DNA of 64,000 nt, taken from contig NZ_WNKW01000005.1 of NCBI RefSeq assembly GCF_009720775.1, positions 186,001-250,000 of the forward strand, in the 5' to 3' direction. Position 1 is the first letter of the stretch; the number at the start of each line of letters is the position of its first letter. The position numbers and the translations under genes were made by a program. Below the pieces are notes generated by a model, which did not search any database, was not told where the DNA came from, and saw nothing but the letters and a program-made list of their open reading frames with translations. This DNA is from Pseudoduganella danionis (GTDB lineage: Bacteria > Pseudomonadota > Gammaproteobacteria > Burkholderiales > Burkholderiaceae_D). Below are positions 31,488 through 40,667 of this stretch, one piece after another.

Positions 31488-32504
31488 TCAGACGTCGATT
31501 GCGTCCAGCAGGTAGGGCATGCTGTGGAATTCCAGCGCCGTGCCATCGGCCGAACCAAGCCGCACGGAGGCCGCCTCGATGGCGGCCAGCTTCATCTCCA
31601 CCAGTGCGTCGATACCGCCACGGCCATTCGGCGCCGTATTGACGATCATGCCGCAAGGCTGTTCGGGATCGGCGGTGGCGAACACTTCGGCACCGGCCAC
31701 GGCAGCCTGATCCGGTATGGTGACGAGTGTGGTGCGGCGCTTGAGCTTGCCCAGATACTGGCTGCGTGCGACGATTTCCTGACCGGGGTAGCAACCTTTC
31801 TTGAAGTTCACGCCGCCCAGCAGTTCGAAATTGATCATCTGCGGTACGAACTGTTCCTGCGTAGCCTTGCTAATTTGCGGCACGCCGGCGTGGATGGAAC
31901 TGAGCTGCCAGCTGGCGGCATCGCCCACGGTCAGGCGTTCGGCCAGTTCCGGCAGCACCGTCCGCGCGACTTCCTGATTCATCAGCCACTGGTAGCGCGG
32001 CGCGCCGAAAGCGTCGGCCAGACGGATCAGCGTGCCCAGCGGATGCTGCAGCAGGCCATACGGGCGGGCCGGCAGCGGCTCGAACCAGGTCTGCAGCACG
32101 GCTTCGGCCAGCACGCCACCCAGACCGATGACAACCTGATGGGCCGGCTGTTCGGTTGCATCGCTGAGTTTGGTCTTGGCGCGCAGCACGAACATGCTCA
32201 GGCGCTTCTGTACGGCGGCCTGGATATCACGCGGCAGTTGCAGCAGCAGGGTGTTATCGTTGCGCCACATGAGGAAGGAGGCCAGTAGTCGGCCTTTGGG
32301 CGAGCAATAGCCGGCCAGACGGGCTTCGCCGGCAGCCAGATGCTCGACATCGTTGGTCAGTTGACCATGCAGGAAATGGGCGGACTCTTCGCCATCGAGG
32401 GCGATCAGGCCCTGATCGGCGATGGGCGCGACAAAGCCGACGGCCAACTGGGTAGTATTCAGAGACTGCGCCTTGGGCGCCAATAATTCATTCCAGAGAG
32501 ACAT
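31488..32504 (-). CDS. ygfZ: Folate-binding protein YgfZ (tRNA modification/Fe-S GcvT-like)
   Basis: The 338-residue protein contains the diagnostic KKGCYPGQEIVARSQYLGK motif of YgfZ near residue 228, with the conserved Cys, in a GcvT-like folate-binding fold. YgfZ supports certain Fe-S enzymes such as MiaB. It is divergent from mltG across a 164-base spacer, an arrangement common in proteobacteria, and begins a three-gene operon with DUF4936 and NRDE genes. Confidence 0.94.
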   Translation of the reverse strand: MSLWNELLAPKAQSLNTTQLAVGFVAPIADQGLIALDGEESAHFLHGQLTNDVEHLAAGEARLAGYCSPKGRLLASFLMWRNDNTLLLQLPRDIQAAVQKRLSMFVLRAKTKLSDATEQPAHQVVIGLGGVLAEAVLQTWFEPLPARPYGLLQHPLGTLIRLADAFGAPRYQWLMNQEVARTVLPELAERLTVGDAASWQLSSIHAGVPQISKATQEQFVPQMINFELLGGVNFKKGCYPGQEIVARSQYLGKLKRRTTLVTIPDQAAVAGAEVFATADPEQPCGMIVNTAPNGRGGIDALVEMKLAAIEAASVRLGSADGTALEFHSMPYLLDAIDV

Positions 32505-32668
32505 AATTTTTTCGATTTATCGATTAAGGCATTATCATTACGGGCTCATTATAGTGATGTCGAGCAGATCGCGTCGGATGCGGCGCAAAACATGACACTG
32601 GCGTTGCTAGCCAAGAACTGGCAAGCTGTGCGATTTGGTAGACAAACGACCCCCTATCCGTACCGACC

Positions 32669-33658
32669 ATGGCATTTGTTAAGAAAATATTCATATTGCT
32701 CTTTCTGGGCACGCTGGCCGGCGCAGGCTATTTTATGTACTGGTCGCAGCACCCGATCGTCGGCGATGAAATCGAACCGATAGAGTTTTCCATCGCGCCC
32801 GGTAGCGGTGCTCATGCTGCAGGGCAGCAAATCGCCGAAGCCGGCGCGCCCGTACAACCCTTGCTGTTCAATCTGCTGGCCCGCATCACCAGCAAAAGCG
32901 GCAAGCTGAAGGCTGGTACCTATGAACTGAAACCGGGCACCACGCCGCTGGGACTGCTCGACCAGTTGGTGCGCGGCGAATTTGCTCAGGAACAGTTGAC
33001 CATCATCGAAGGCTGGACCTTCCGCCAGATGCGCGCTGCCGTGGCGGCCCATCAAGGCCTCAAGCATGATTCCATCACGCTCACGGACAAGGAGCTGCTA
33101 AGCGCCATCGGTTCCGAATTCAATCAGGCGGAAGGGCTGTTCTTCCCAGACACCTATCTGTTTGCCAAAGGTTCGAGCGATCTGCACATCTACCGTCAGG
33201 CCCATGCGATGCTGCTGACCCGTCTCAACGATGCGTGGGCGCGGCGCGATCCGGCGCTGCCGTATAAGACGCCGTATGACGCGCTGATCATGGCGTCCAT
33301 CGTGGAAAAAGAGACGGGGCAAAAGTCTGAGCGCGGCATGATCGCCGGCGTCTTCGTCAACCGCCTGAAAATTGGCATGATGTTGCAGACCGACCCCACT
33401 GTGATCTACGGCATGGGTGCGCGCTACGATGGCAAGATCCATAAATCTGATCTGGAAACGGACACCCCGTACAATACCTATACGCGCAACGGCTTGCCGC
33501 CCACGCCTATCGCCTTGCCCGGCCTGCAATCGCTGGCCGCAGCGCTGGCACCGGCCAAGACGGGCGCCCTGTATTTCGTTTCCAAGGGCAACGGCACCAG
33601 CCAGTTCTCCGATAATTTGACCGACCATAACCGGGCCGTCAACAAGTACCAAAGATAA
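32669..33658 (+). CDS. mltG: Endolytic peptidoglycan transglycosylase MltG
   Basis: The 329-residue protein has one N-terminal membrane anchor (about residues 4-25), a LysM-like region and the YceG catalytic domain with the active Glu in MASIVEKETGQ. The later signatures LQTDPTVIYG and YNTYTRNGLPPTPI are also present. It cleaves nascent glycan strands in the periplasm. It starts the mltG-tmk-holB-pilZ-tatD cluster, with only three bases to tmk. Confidence 0.97.
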   Translation: MAFVKKIFILLFLGTLAGAGYFMYWSQHPIVGDEIEPIEFSIAPGSGAHAAGQQIAEAGAPVQPLLFNLLARITSKSGKLKAGTYELKPGTTPLGLLDQLVRGEFAQEQLTIIEGWTFRQMRAAVAAHQGLKHDSITLTDKELLSAIGSEFNQAEGLFFPDTYLFAKGSSDLHIYRQAHAMLLTRLNDAWARRDPALPYKTPYDALIMASIVEKETGQKSERGMIAGVFVNRLKIGMMLQTDPTVIYGMGARYDGKIHKSDLETDTPYNTYTRNGLPPTPIALPGLQSLAAALAPAKTGALYFVSKGNGTSQFSDNLTDHNRAVNKYQR

Positions 33659-33661
33659 GCA

Positions 33662-34285
33662 ATGACTCAACAACGCGGTAAATTCATCACTTTCGAAGGC
33701 ATAGATGGTGCCGGCAAGTCCACCCATATCGCTTTTGTCAGCGCCCACATCCAGCGCGCCGGCATAGCGCTGGTCAGCTCGCGCGAGCCGGGCGGCACGC
33801 CGCTGGGCGAGAAGCTGCGCGATCTGGTGCTGCATGAAAAAATGCATCTGGAAACGGAAGCCTTGCTGATGTTTGCCAGCCGCCGCGAACATATCGCGCA
33901 AGTGATCGCACCGGCGTTGGCGAGCGGTAGCTGGGCCCTGTCCGACCGCTTCACCGATGCCAGCTTTGCCTACCAGGGTGGCGGCCGTGGCCTGCCGCTG
34001 GCCAAGCTCGATGCACTGGAACAGTGGGTGCATCCCGATCTACAGCCGGACCTGACTTTCCTGTTCGATGTGCCACTTGATGTAGCGCGCGCGCGGCTCG
34101 ATGCCACCCGCGAGCTGGACAAGTTCGAGCAGGAACAGGCCGATTTCTTCGCTGCCACCCGCAACGAGTATCTGCGCCGCGCTGCCCAGTTCCCCGAGCG
34201 CTTCCGCATCATCGATTCGACCCGCAGCATCGCCGCCATCCAGGCCGAGCTGGCCACCATTCTAGACGCCTTGCTGGCTGCCTGA
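33662..34285 (+). CDS. tmk: Thymidylate kinase
   Basis: The 207-residue kinase phosphorylates dTMP to dTDP. It has the P-loop [10 protein letters not shown], the DRF motif ([18 protein letters not shown]) and the LID region ([10 protein letters not shown]). It lies between mltG and holB with three-base gaps and is certainly co-transcribed with them. Confidence 0.97.
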   Translation: MTQQRGKFITFEGIDGAGKSTHIAFVSAHIQRAGIALVSSREPGGTPLGEKLRDLVLHEKMHLETEALLMFASRREHIAQVIAPALASGSWALSDRFTDASFAYQGGGRGLPLAKLDALEQWVHPDLQPDLTFLFDVPLDVARARLDATRELDKFEQEQADFFAATRNEYLRRAAQFPERFRIIDSTRSIAAIQAELATILDALLAA

Positions 34286-34288
34286 GCG

Positions 34289-35323
34289 ATGAGCGCCAAT
34301 ATCTACCCATGGCAGCAAGCAGCGTGGCAGCAGTTGCAGACGTTGCGCAGCCGCATGCCGCATGCGATCCTGTTCCATGGCGCGGCCGGTACCGGCAAGT
34401 CCCACTTCATCGAAGCGTTTGCCCAGAGTCTGCTGTGCGAAGCCGTGCTGCCGGATGGTCATGCTTGCGGCCAGTGTGCGTCCTGCGGCTGGTTCCTGCA
34501 GGCCAATCATCCGGATTACCGCCGTGTGCGGCCGGAAGCGCTGGAAGATGAGTTGCCGGCCGAGGGCGAGGAAGGCGAGGGCGAAACTAAAAAGGCGGCC
34601 AAGTCCAGCAAGACCCCTTCGCGCGAAATCAAGATCGAGCAGATCCGCAATCTGGCCGATTTCATGAATATTTCCACCCACCGCCAGGGCTTGCGCGTGG
34701 TCGTGCTGTATCCGGCCGAAGCGCTGAATCTGCCAGCGTCGAATGCCTTGCTGAAGACGCTAGAAGAGCCGCCACCGGGCACGGTTTTCCTGCTGGCCTC
34801 GAACAGTCTGGACCGGCTGCTGCCCACCATCCTGTCGCGCTGCCGCAAGTTTGCCCTGCCCATGCCTACGCATGCACAGGCACTGGCCTGGCTCAAGGAA
34901 CAGGGCGTGCCGGACGCCGATAGCTGGCTGCGCGAGCAGGGCGGTGCGCCGCTGACTGCGCTAGCCCAGTCGGAAGGCGGCAACCGCGAAGAACTCGAGC
35001 TATTGCTGCAGATGCTGGCCCGCCCGGCCGTGGAAAGCGCGCTGCGGGTGGCCGACAAATTGCAGAAATTGCCGTTGAGTACGCAAGTTTCCTGCTTGCA
35101 GCGCTGGCTTTATGACGTGTTTTCCTACAAACTGGCAGGAAACATCCGTTACTATCCACGCTACCAGAAAGAACTGGCGCAGCTGGCCGACAAGATCCAT
35201 GTCAGCCGTCTGCTGGCGTTGATCAAGCGGGCCAATGAACGCCGGGCCGTCGCGGACCATCCGCTGTCGCCCAAGCTGTTCCTTGAGGATATGTTGCTCG
35301 ATTATGCGGCTAGCTGTGCCTGA
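34289..35323 (+). CDS. holB: DNA polymerase III subunit delta'
   Basis: The 344-residue clamp-loader subunit has a degenerate P-loop region (FHGAAGTGKSHFIEA), four zinc-ligand Cys in the LLCEAVLPDGHACGQCASC segment, and the sensor region LLKTLEEPPPGTVFLLASN with the SRC motif in TILSRCRKF. A charged insert of about 25 residues (Glu/Gly/Lys-rich, residues 92-112) lies after the zinc module and is longer than in E. coli HolB. Order tmk-holB-pilZ is typical. Confidence 0.96.
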   Translation: MSANIYPWQQAAWQQLQTLRSRMPHAILFHGAAGTGKSHFIEAFAQSLLCEAVLPDGHACGQCASCGWFLQANHPDYRRVRPEALEDELPAEGEEGEGETKKAAKSSKTPSREIKIEQIRNLADFMNISTHRQGLRVVVLYPAEALNLPASNALLKTLEEPPPGTVFLLASNSLDRLLPTILSRCRKFALPMPTHAQALAWLKEQGVPDADSWLREQGGAPLTALAQSEGGNREELELLLQMLARPAVESALRVADKLQKLPLSTQVSCLQRWLYDVFSYKLAGNIRYYPRYQKELAQLADKIHVSRLLALIKRANERRAVADHPLSPKLFLEDMLLDYAASCA

Positions 35324-35333
35324 GGAAAATACC

Positions 35334-35714
35334 ATGTCCACCGTCAACCCCATCACCCAGACTGCGACGCCCCAGGCGCGGCCTACGGTGCTGTCGCTGG
35401 CGATCAAGGAAAAAGCCGCCCTGTATGCGGCCTATATGCCGTTCCTCAAGCACGGCGGCATGTTCGTGCCGACCCAGAAGCCCTACAAGATCGGCGACGA
35501 GATCTATCTGATCCTGTCGCTGATGGATGATCCGAATAAATACCCGATCGCCGGCAAGGTCGCGTGGATTACGCCGGCCGGTGCCAATAACAACCGGGCG
35601 CAAGGCATAGGCGTGCATTTTCCCGATGACGAGAGCGGCCAGCGCGCGCGCCAGCGCATCGAAGAGTTTCTCGGCGCGGCCATGCGTTCGGCCCGTGCCA
35701 CCCACACTATCTGA
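35334..35714 (+). CDS. pilZ: PilZ domain type IV pilus protein
   Basis: The 126-residue protein matches the pilus-type PilZ found after holB in many proteobacteria. It shows GGMFVPTQKPYKIGDEIYLILSLMDD and AGKVAWITP followed by GIGVHF. The RxxxR c-di-GMP motif is not evident at the N-terminus, as in other pilus-type PilZ proteins, which act by binding PilB rather than by binding c-di-GMP. The ATG at 35334 has TGAGGAAA, which overlaps the holB stop codon. Confidence 0.92.
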   Translation: MSTVNPITQTATPQARPTVLSLAIKEKAALYAAYMPFLKHGGMFVPTQKPYKIGDEIYLILSLMDDPNKYPIAGKVAWITPAGANNNRAQGIGVHFPDDESGQRARQRIEEFLGAAMRSARATHTI

Positions 35715-35720
35715 ATTTTC

Positions 35721-36242
35721 ATGACTACCGAATTTCGTCACCGCATAGCCACGCTAGAAGATTTACCCACCATCGTTGCCATATACAACAGCACCATCGC
35801 TTCGCGCGAAGTGACTGCCGATACCGAGCCCGTGTCGGTCGAATCGCGCCTGCCATGGTTCCATGAGCACACGCCGGAGCGCCGCCCACTGTGGATCATC
35901 GAACGGGCGGACGATAACGCGGCCCAGTCCGAGATACTGGGCTGGATGTCGTACTCGAATTTCTATGGCCGTCCGGCCTATTCGGGCACTTCGGAAATCT
36001 CTATCTATATCGCCGAGGCATGGCGCGGCAAGGGCGTAGGCGGCTATTGCATCGCTCAGGCCATCGCCCATGCGCCGGCCATCAAGGTGCATACGCTGCT
36101 CGGTTTCATCTTTGGCCACAACCAGCCCAGCCTGGGGCTGTTTAACAAGTTCGGCTTTGCCACCTGGGCCAACCTGCCGCGCGTGGCCAATCTGGACGGC
36201 GTAGAGCGCGACCTGATCATTCTAGGCAAGCGCGTGGCCTGA
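35721..36242 (+). CDS. GNAT N-acetyltransferase, phosphinothricin-acetyltransferase-like
   Basis: This 173-residue protein shows the Pat/Bar subgroup pattern: IATLEDLPTIVAIYNSTIASREVTADTEPVSVESR at the start, then the acetyl-CoA site in ISIYIAEAWRGKGVGGYC and a NQPSLGLFNKFGFATWANLPRV tail. Homologues acetylate small amines such as methionine sulfone or phosphinothricin. It is an extra gene placed between pilZ and tatD, six bases after pilZ, and does not belong to the core replication/pilus cluster. Confidence 0.9.
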   Translation: MTTEFRHRIATLEDLPTIVAIYNSTIASREVTADTEPVSVESRLPWFHEHTPERRPLWIIERADDNAAQSEILGWMSYSNFYGRPAYSGTSEISIYIAEAWRGKGVGGYCIAQAIAHAPAIKVHTLLGFIFGHNQPSLGLFNKFGFATWANLPRVANLDGVERDLIILGKRVA

Positions 36243-36286
36243 GACACCGGCAGCAGGGCAGTGGCAGCTTGGGTTACAATCGCGGC

Positions 36287-37066
36287 ATGTTTATCGATTC
36301 CCACTGCCATATCAATTTCCCCGAGCTGGCCGCTCGCATGCCCGAAGTGCTGGCCCAGATGGCCCACAACAAAGTCACCCACGCGCTGTGCGTGTCGGTA
36401 GACTTGCCGGACTTTCCGCAGGTACTGGCGCTGGCCCACCAGTATCCTCACATCTATGCCTCGGTCGGCGTTCACCCGGACTACGAAGATACGCCCGAGC
36501 CCAGCGTGGAACAGCTGGTCGAGCTGGCCAACGATCCCAAGATTATTGCCATTGGCGAAACGGGGCTGGATTACTTCCGCCTGCAGGGCGATCTGGAATG
36601 GCAGCGCGAACGTTTCCGTACCCATATCCGCGCTTCGCGCCAGTGCCGCAAGCCGCTGATCATTCATACCCGTAGCGCCAGCGAAGATACCCTGCGCATC
36701 ATGCGTGAAGAGGGCGCCGGTACCGATGCAGGCGGTGTGGCCGGCGTGATGCACTGTTTTACCGAATCGCTGGAAGTGGCGCGCGCTGCCATCGAGATGG
36801 GCTTCTATATTTCCTTCTCCGGTATCGTAACGTTCAAGAGCGCCAAAGAACTGCAGGCGGTGGCGCTGGAACTGCCGCTCGAGCGCATCCTGATCGAGAC
36901 GGATGCGCCGTATCTGGCGCCCGTGCCTTACCGTGGCAAGATGAACGAACCCGGTTTCGTCGCCCATGTGGGCGAATACATCGCCAAGCTCAAAGGCGTG
37001 CCGGTGGAGCAGGTAGCGCAGCAGACCACAGCCAACTTCTTCCAGCTATTTCAGCTGCAACCCTGA
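36287..37066 (+). CDS. TatD-family metal-dependent DNase
   Basis: The 259-residue TIM-barrel hydrolase has the metal ligands HxH in DSHCHINFPEL at the N-terminus, the Glu in GETGLDYFR, HTRSASEDTL, MHCFTE and the Asp of ETDAPYLAPVPYRGK. The ATG at 36287 is used because the family signature begins at MFIDSHCH. It follows the pilZ-GNAT genes by 44 bases, as YcfH/TatD does in the equivalent cluster elsewhere. Confidence 0.95.
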   Translation: MFIDSHCHINFPELAARMPEVLAQMAHNKVTHALCVSVDLPDFPQVLALAHQYPHIYASVGVHPDYEDTPEPSVEQLVELANDPKIIAIGETGLDYFRLQGDLEWQRERFRTHIRASRQCRKPLIIHTRSASEDTLRIMREEGAGTDAGGVAGVMHCFTESLEVARAAIEMGFYISFSGIVTFKSAKELQAVALELPLERILIETDAPYLAPVPYRGKMNEPGFVAHVGEYIAKLKGVPVEQVAQQTTANFFQLFQLQP

Positions 37067-37082
37067 CTGACGGAACCCTGCC

Positions 37083-37769
37083 ATGGCTAGTCCTACCCGC
37101 CGCAAGCATCTCGCCGCTCTGACAGCATTGGCGCTATGTGCAGCAGCCAACTTGGCACCGGCCGCGACGCTGGCGCAGACGGACGACGAGGTCGATCTGC
37201 TGCGTGCAGCGCAACTCGACAATGTTTCCGGCGTGACTGCGGCATTGAGCCGCGGCGCCAATCCGAACGCGCGCGATAGTTCCGGCGAGACAGCGCTGAT
37301 CGTGGCCATGCGTTACGAGGCCTACCGGGTCGCCAGTGTACTCATGAAGCATCCGCGCATCGATCTGGAAGCGCAGGCGCCGAATGGCAACACGGCCCTG
37401 ATGATGGCGGCTTTCCGGGGCAGCAAGCCCGCCGTGCTGGACATGCTGGCCCATGGCGCCCGTGTCGAGCAACCGGGCTGGACGGCGTTGCATTATGCCG
37501 TGGCAGCCGGCAGTACCGAGGTTGCCGCGCTGCTGCTGGAGCGCCACGCCCACGTCGATGCGGAAGCGCCATCCGGCATGACGCCGCTGATGCTGGCCGC
37601 ACGTGAAGGGCAGGAGCAGGCCGTGCTGTTCCTGCTTGAGCATGGCGCCGATGCCAGCCGCAAGGATGGCGGCTTTCATCTGAACGCAGCAGAATTTGCC
37701 ATCAAGGCCGAGAAGCCATGGATCGCCAAAGCCATCAATGATTATCTGGCCCGCACAGCGCGGCGGTGA
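37083..37769 (+). CDS. Exported ankyrin-repeat protein
   Basis: The 228-residue protein has a signal peptide (ALTALALCAAANLAPAATLA) and about five ankyrin repeats over residues 38-210, for example GNTALMMAAFRGSKPAVLDMLAHGA and GMTPLMLAAREGQEQAVLFLLEHGA. Ankyrin proteins after tatD are common in Burkholderiales. It is expected in the periplasm as a protein-interaction module. It lies 16 bases after tatD. Confidence 0.92.
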   Translation: MASPTRRKHLAALTALALCAAANLAPAATLAQTDDEVDLLRAAQLDNVSGVTAALSRGANPNARDSSGETALIVAMRYEAYRVASVLMKHPRIDLEAQAPNGNTALMMAAFRGSKPAVLDMLAHGARVEQPGWTALHYAVAAGSTEVAALLLERHAHVDAEAPSGMTPLMLAAREGQEQAVLFLLEHGADASRKDGGFHLNAAEFAIKAEKPWIAKAINDYLARTARR

Positions 37770-37901
37770 AATCGCGCCGCAGGCATAGCCGGAATTAGCG
37801 GGCAAAGTCCTGCCATTTTCGGGCATTGCTACGGAGCATCGTTCCGCATAATGTCATTACGTCCAGCAACCAGAGACTGGACGCGACATTTGAGGATAAC
37901 C

Positions 37902-38825
37902 ATGCTGAACGAACGCGAGATTGAAAGCTGCTATCTGGGGCAATTCATTCCAGTCCACTACCATCACAACATGCTGATGGACCAGAACCGTATGTATAGT
38001 TTCAAGGCGGCCATCGACTATGCCGTCAAGCCGGGCGCGAAAGTGCTGGAACTCGGTGGTGGAACGGGCGTGCTGTCGTGGTTCGCGGCCGACAAGGCGG
38101 ACAAGGTGTATTGCGTCGAGTTCAATCCCGATATGGTGCAGGAAGCGCGCCGCATGCTGGCCCTCAATCCGAAAGGCGAAAAGGTCGAAGTGATCCATGC
38201 CGATGCCTTCGAATACCTGCCGCCCGAGCCGGTCGACGTGGTGATCTGCGAAATGATCCATGTGGGCATGCTGCGCGAAAAGCAGGTAGAAGTGATCGAA
38301 TCGTTCAAGCGCCGTTACACCGAGCGCTTCGGCGGGCCGCTGCCCATCTTCCTGCCGGAAGCCGTGATCATGGCGGTACAGCCGCTGCAGCAGGAATATG
38401 ATTTCGAGGGCTTCTACGCGCCCATCGTGCAGTTCCAAGAAACCGGCGTCAGCTACTCAGGCACCACGGAGCTGGCCCAGCCGGGCGTGTACAGCATCAT
38501 CGATTTCACCCAGCCCAATGAGCTCAGCTATGCGTGGCAGGGCAAATTCGTCATCGAGCGCGATGGCGTAATCAATGCGCTGCGCTTCGTTACCAAGAAC
38601 ATCCTGGCCGTGGTGCCGGAACGCTCGAGCACTATCGACTGGCTCAACCACTACATGGTGCTGCCGCTGGAAACGCCGGTCACGGCGCGCGAAGGCGATG
38701 TGCTGCAAGTGAGTTTCCAGTACCGCGCCGGCGGCAGCATTCCATCGCTGCAGGCCAGCCTGCAAGCCAGTTTGCTGTATCAGGCTGCGCTGCAACCGGC
38801 CAGCTACAGTGCCGTGTATGCCTGA
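37902..38825 (+). CDS. Class I SAM-dependent methyltransferase resembling protein arginine methyltransferases
   Basis: The 307-residue enzyme has the SAM loop VLELGGGTGVLSW at 48-60 and the acidic residue of VYCVEFN near 73. The N-terminal MLMDQNRMYSFKAAI recalls the PRMT segment before motif I. ICEMIHVGMLRE holds E117 and E126, nine residues apart, the spacing of the PRMT double-E loop. A C-terminal beta-rich part includes TIDWLNHYMVLPLE and a REGD turn, like the PRMT THW loop and barrel. GAGGATAACC precedes the ATG at 37902. Arginine methylation of a protein is an inference; a small-molecule substrate is possible. Confidence 0.78.
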   Translation: MLNEREIESCYLGQFIPVHYHHNMLMDQNRMYSFKAAIDYAVKPGAKVLELGGGTGVLSWFAADKADKVYCVEFNPDMVQEARRMLALNPKGEKVEVIHADAFEYLPPEPVDVVICEMIHVGMLREKQVEVIESFKRRYTERFGGPLPIFLPEAVIMAVQPLQQEYDFEGFYAPIVQFQETGVSYSGTTELAQPGVYSIIDFTQPNELSYAWQGKFVIERDGVINALRFVTKNILAVVPERSSTIDWLNHYMVLPLETPVTAREGDVLQVSFQYRAGGSIPSLQASLQASLLYQAALQPASYSAVYA

Positions 38826-38883
38826 GCGGGCTTTGCGCTGAGCGATAGAAAGCGTATATTCCCACTTTTAGCGAAGGAATATC

Positions 38884-39132
38884 ATGTCAGAAATCGATCA
38901 GCGCTACCTCGTGCAGCAGAATAAAATTGCGGATGGCGAGACCAAACCGCCCGTCTTTGCCAAAGTCATGCGCAGCAAGGAAGGCGTGTTCGAAGGCGTC
39001 TCCTTCATCAAGTCCAAGGACAAGGCGTCCGTGCTGACCATAGAGCAGGCCAACGAAGCCATCGCCTGGGCCAACCGTAAAAAGCCCAACGCGCGCGAAT
39101 ACCAGACCAAGATCATCTGCGTCGGCCAGTAA
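38884..39132 (+). CDS. Hypothetical protein, 82 residues
   Basis: A small soluble, mixed-charge protein (MSEIDQRYLVQQNKIADG start) with no signal peptide, membrane segment or motif that I recognise. A good GAAGGA lies seven bases before the ATG, and codon use matches neighbouring genes, so it is probably real. It follows the PRMT-like gene by 58 bases and may be co-transcribed. It is Lys-rich and contains several Arg residues near the end (NRKKPNAREYQTK). Confidence 0.7.
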   Translation: MSEIDQRYLVQQNKIADGETKPPVFAKVMRSKEGVFEGVSFIKSKDKASVLTIEQANEAIAWANRKKPNAREYQTKIICVGQ

Positions 39133-39265
39133 GCCGTACATACCACTCATCCCCCGTTAGTCACCGTTAATCGGCGCTATCTGCAGTTGGTCGCATGCCA
39201 ATTGCAGGAGTGGGGGCAGCAGCCTACAGTGTCAGCATTGACAATGTTTTCCGTTCCGGGAGTGC

Positions 39266-39466
39266 ATGATGCTGGGTTTTCTGCTGTGGCTGGTCCTGCT
39301 GTTTCTATGTTGGCCGCTGGCTTTGCTGGCACTGGTTGCCTATCCGCTGTGCTGGCTGATCCTGCTACCCTTCCGCCTGATAGGCATAGGCGTGGAAGGG
39401 GTATTCGAGCTGCTGCGCGCCATCGTGCTGTTGCCGGCCCGGGTACTGCGCGGCTCGGCCCGTTAG
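39266..39466 (+). CDS. Small hydrophobic membrane protein, 66 residues
   Basis: The protein is almost entirely hydrophobic for its first 45 residues (LLWLVLLFLCWPLALLALV and YPLCWLILLPFRLIGIG), predicting two membrane helices, and has a basic C-terminus (LPARVLRGSAR). CGGGAG precedes tandem ATG codons. Its stop codon overlaps the stop of the convergent pldA gene by two bases. No family is recognised. Confidence 0.65.
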   Translation: MMLGFLLWLVLLFLCWPLALLALVAYPLCWLILLPFRLIGIGVEGVFELLRAIVLLPARVLRGSAR

Positions 39467-40524
39467 AAATCCACCAGGAAGCCGGCGCCTAGCGACTTCT
39501 GCGAATAGTTGTAGTCGATCAGGCTCTGGCCATAGCCGCTGAACGCTTGCAGATAGCCTTTCAGATTGGCGCGCACGGGGAAGGCCCAGCCCAGTTGCAG
39601 GCCGCCGTGCTGTTTCTTGAAGTTGCGCCGCGCCAGCAGCGACCATTCGTGGCCATCGGCGCGGTAGCTGGCTTGCAAGTCACCATGACCGAGATAGTCG
39701 GCAATATCGAAATTGTCATTATTCGAGCGGGCATTATCTAGCCGCTTCCACAGGCGGAAAGTCAGGCCGAAGCGCTCTTTCTCCGCACCCACCTCCGCAT
39801 ACACCCGGTTCCAGCTACGTGATAGCGAGGAAGTCTGGCCATTTGACTGGTGCACCACGCCCAACGTGATGTAGCGCAGATCGATGATGCCCAGCGGCAG
39901 ATTGAATGGCGCCGCCAACATCAGTTCAGGCTGGTAATTGGTTTCGCGGAATGGGCTGGAGGCGGCCCGGTTATAGGCCTGCCAGAAACTTTCCTGGGTG
40001 TAACCAAACCACAGATCGATCGGCGTCTGCGCCGCCTGTTCGATCAGTTTCATCTTGAAACTAAGCTGGTACATCAGCTCCACATGCTTGGCTTTGATGC
40101 CCGCCGGCGTAAAGTCTTCAAATGGTGCATCATTGGAGCTGCTGCTGTAATTGGCCAGCAGGATGTAGGTGTCGCGATGGGGGCGGAAATTGAACACGCC
40201 GCGCTTGCTGGCGCTATCGAGTTCCCACCATTGCGCCATGCGTGAAATGCTGGCGGCCGGCGGGACGACGGCTAGCTGGGCCAGCTTGGGTGGTAATACC
40301 GGAGCAACGGGCGGGGCCGGCGGCTGGGTAGGATCGGCTGGCAGGGCCGCCACTTCGCTGCCAACCGGCAGCACTGGCCCCTTGGTCAGACCGTCGTAGC
40401 AGGCCAGACGGGCATTCGCATCGCCGAGCAGTGCGCAGCGTTCCAGCCGCTGTTCCAGCTCGCTGCTGGCCAGCGTGTGACCGGATGCGCAAATAAGTAG
40501 CAGGGGCAGTGCAGTGACTTTCAT
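39463..40524 (-). CDS. pldA: Outer membrane phospholipase A (PldA)
   Basis: The 353-residue protein has a signal peptide (VTALPLLLICASGHTLA), a Pro-rich linker (about 60-90) and the PldA beta-barrel. The catalytic triad is visible: H225 and S227 in VVHQSNGQ and N239 in SRSWNRVY. FGYTQESFWQAYN and FRETNYQPE are further signatures, and the chain ends in Phe as expected for an outer-membrane barrel. The ATG at 40524 has GGAAA upstream; a TTG five codons earlier is less likely. Family members are calcium-dependent, dimerise and hydrolyse misplaced outer-leaflet phospholipids. Confidence 0.95.
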   Translation of the reverse strand: MKVTALPLLLICASGHTLASSELEQRLERCALLGDANARLACYDGLTKGPVLPVGSEVAALPADPTQPPAPPVAPVLPPKLAQLAVVPPAASISRMAQWWELDSASKRGVFNFRPHRDTYILLANYSSSSNDAPFEDFTPAGIKAKHVELMYQLSFKMKLIEQAAQTPIDLWFGYTQESFWQAYNRAASSPFRETNYQPELMLAAPFNLPLGIIDLRYITLGVVHQSNGQTSSLSRSWNRVYAEVGAEKERFGLTFRLWKRLDNARSNNDNFDIADYLGHGDLQASYRADGHEWSLLARRNFKKQHGGLQLGWAFPVRANLKGYLQAFSGYGQSLIDYNYSQKSLGAGFLVDF

Positions 40525-40667
40525 GAGAGATTTCCGCAAAACGATGGCTTATTGTACAGAAATCGTTCTGCCGCGCTAAGCGTGACTAGCCAGGCAGCTC
40601 TTGAATTTGTCCGGAACCGCCGCACCTGTGCCTCCCTGATTTGAAATTGCTGAACAAGGAGCAGATG

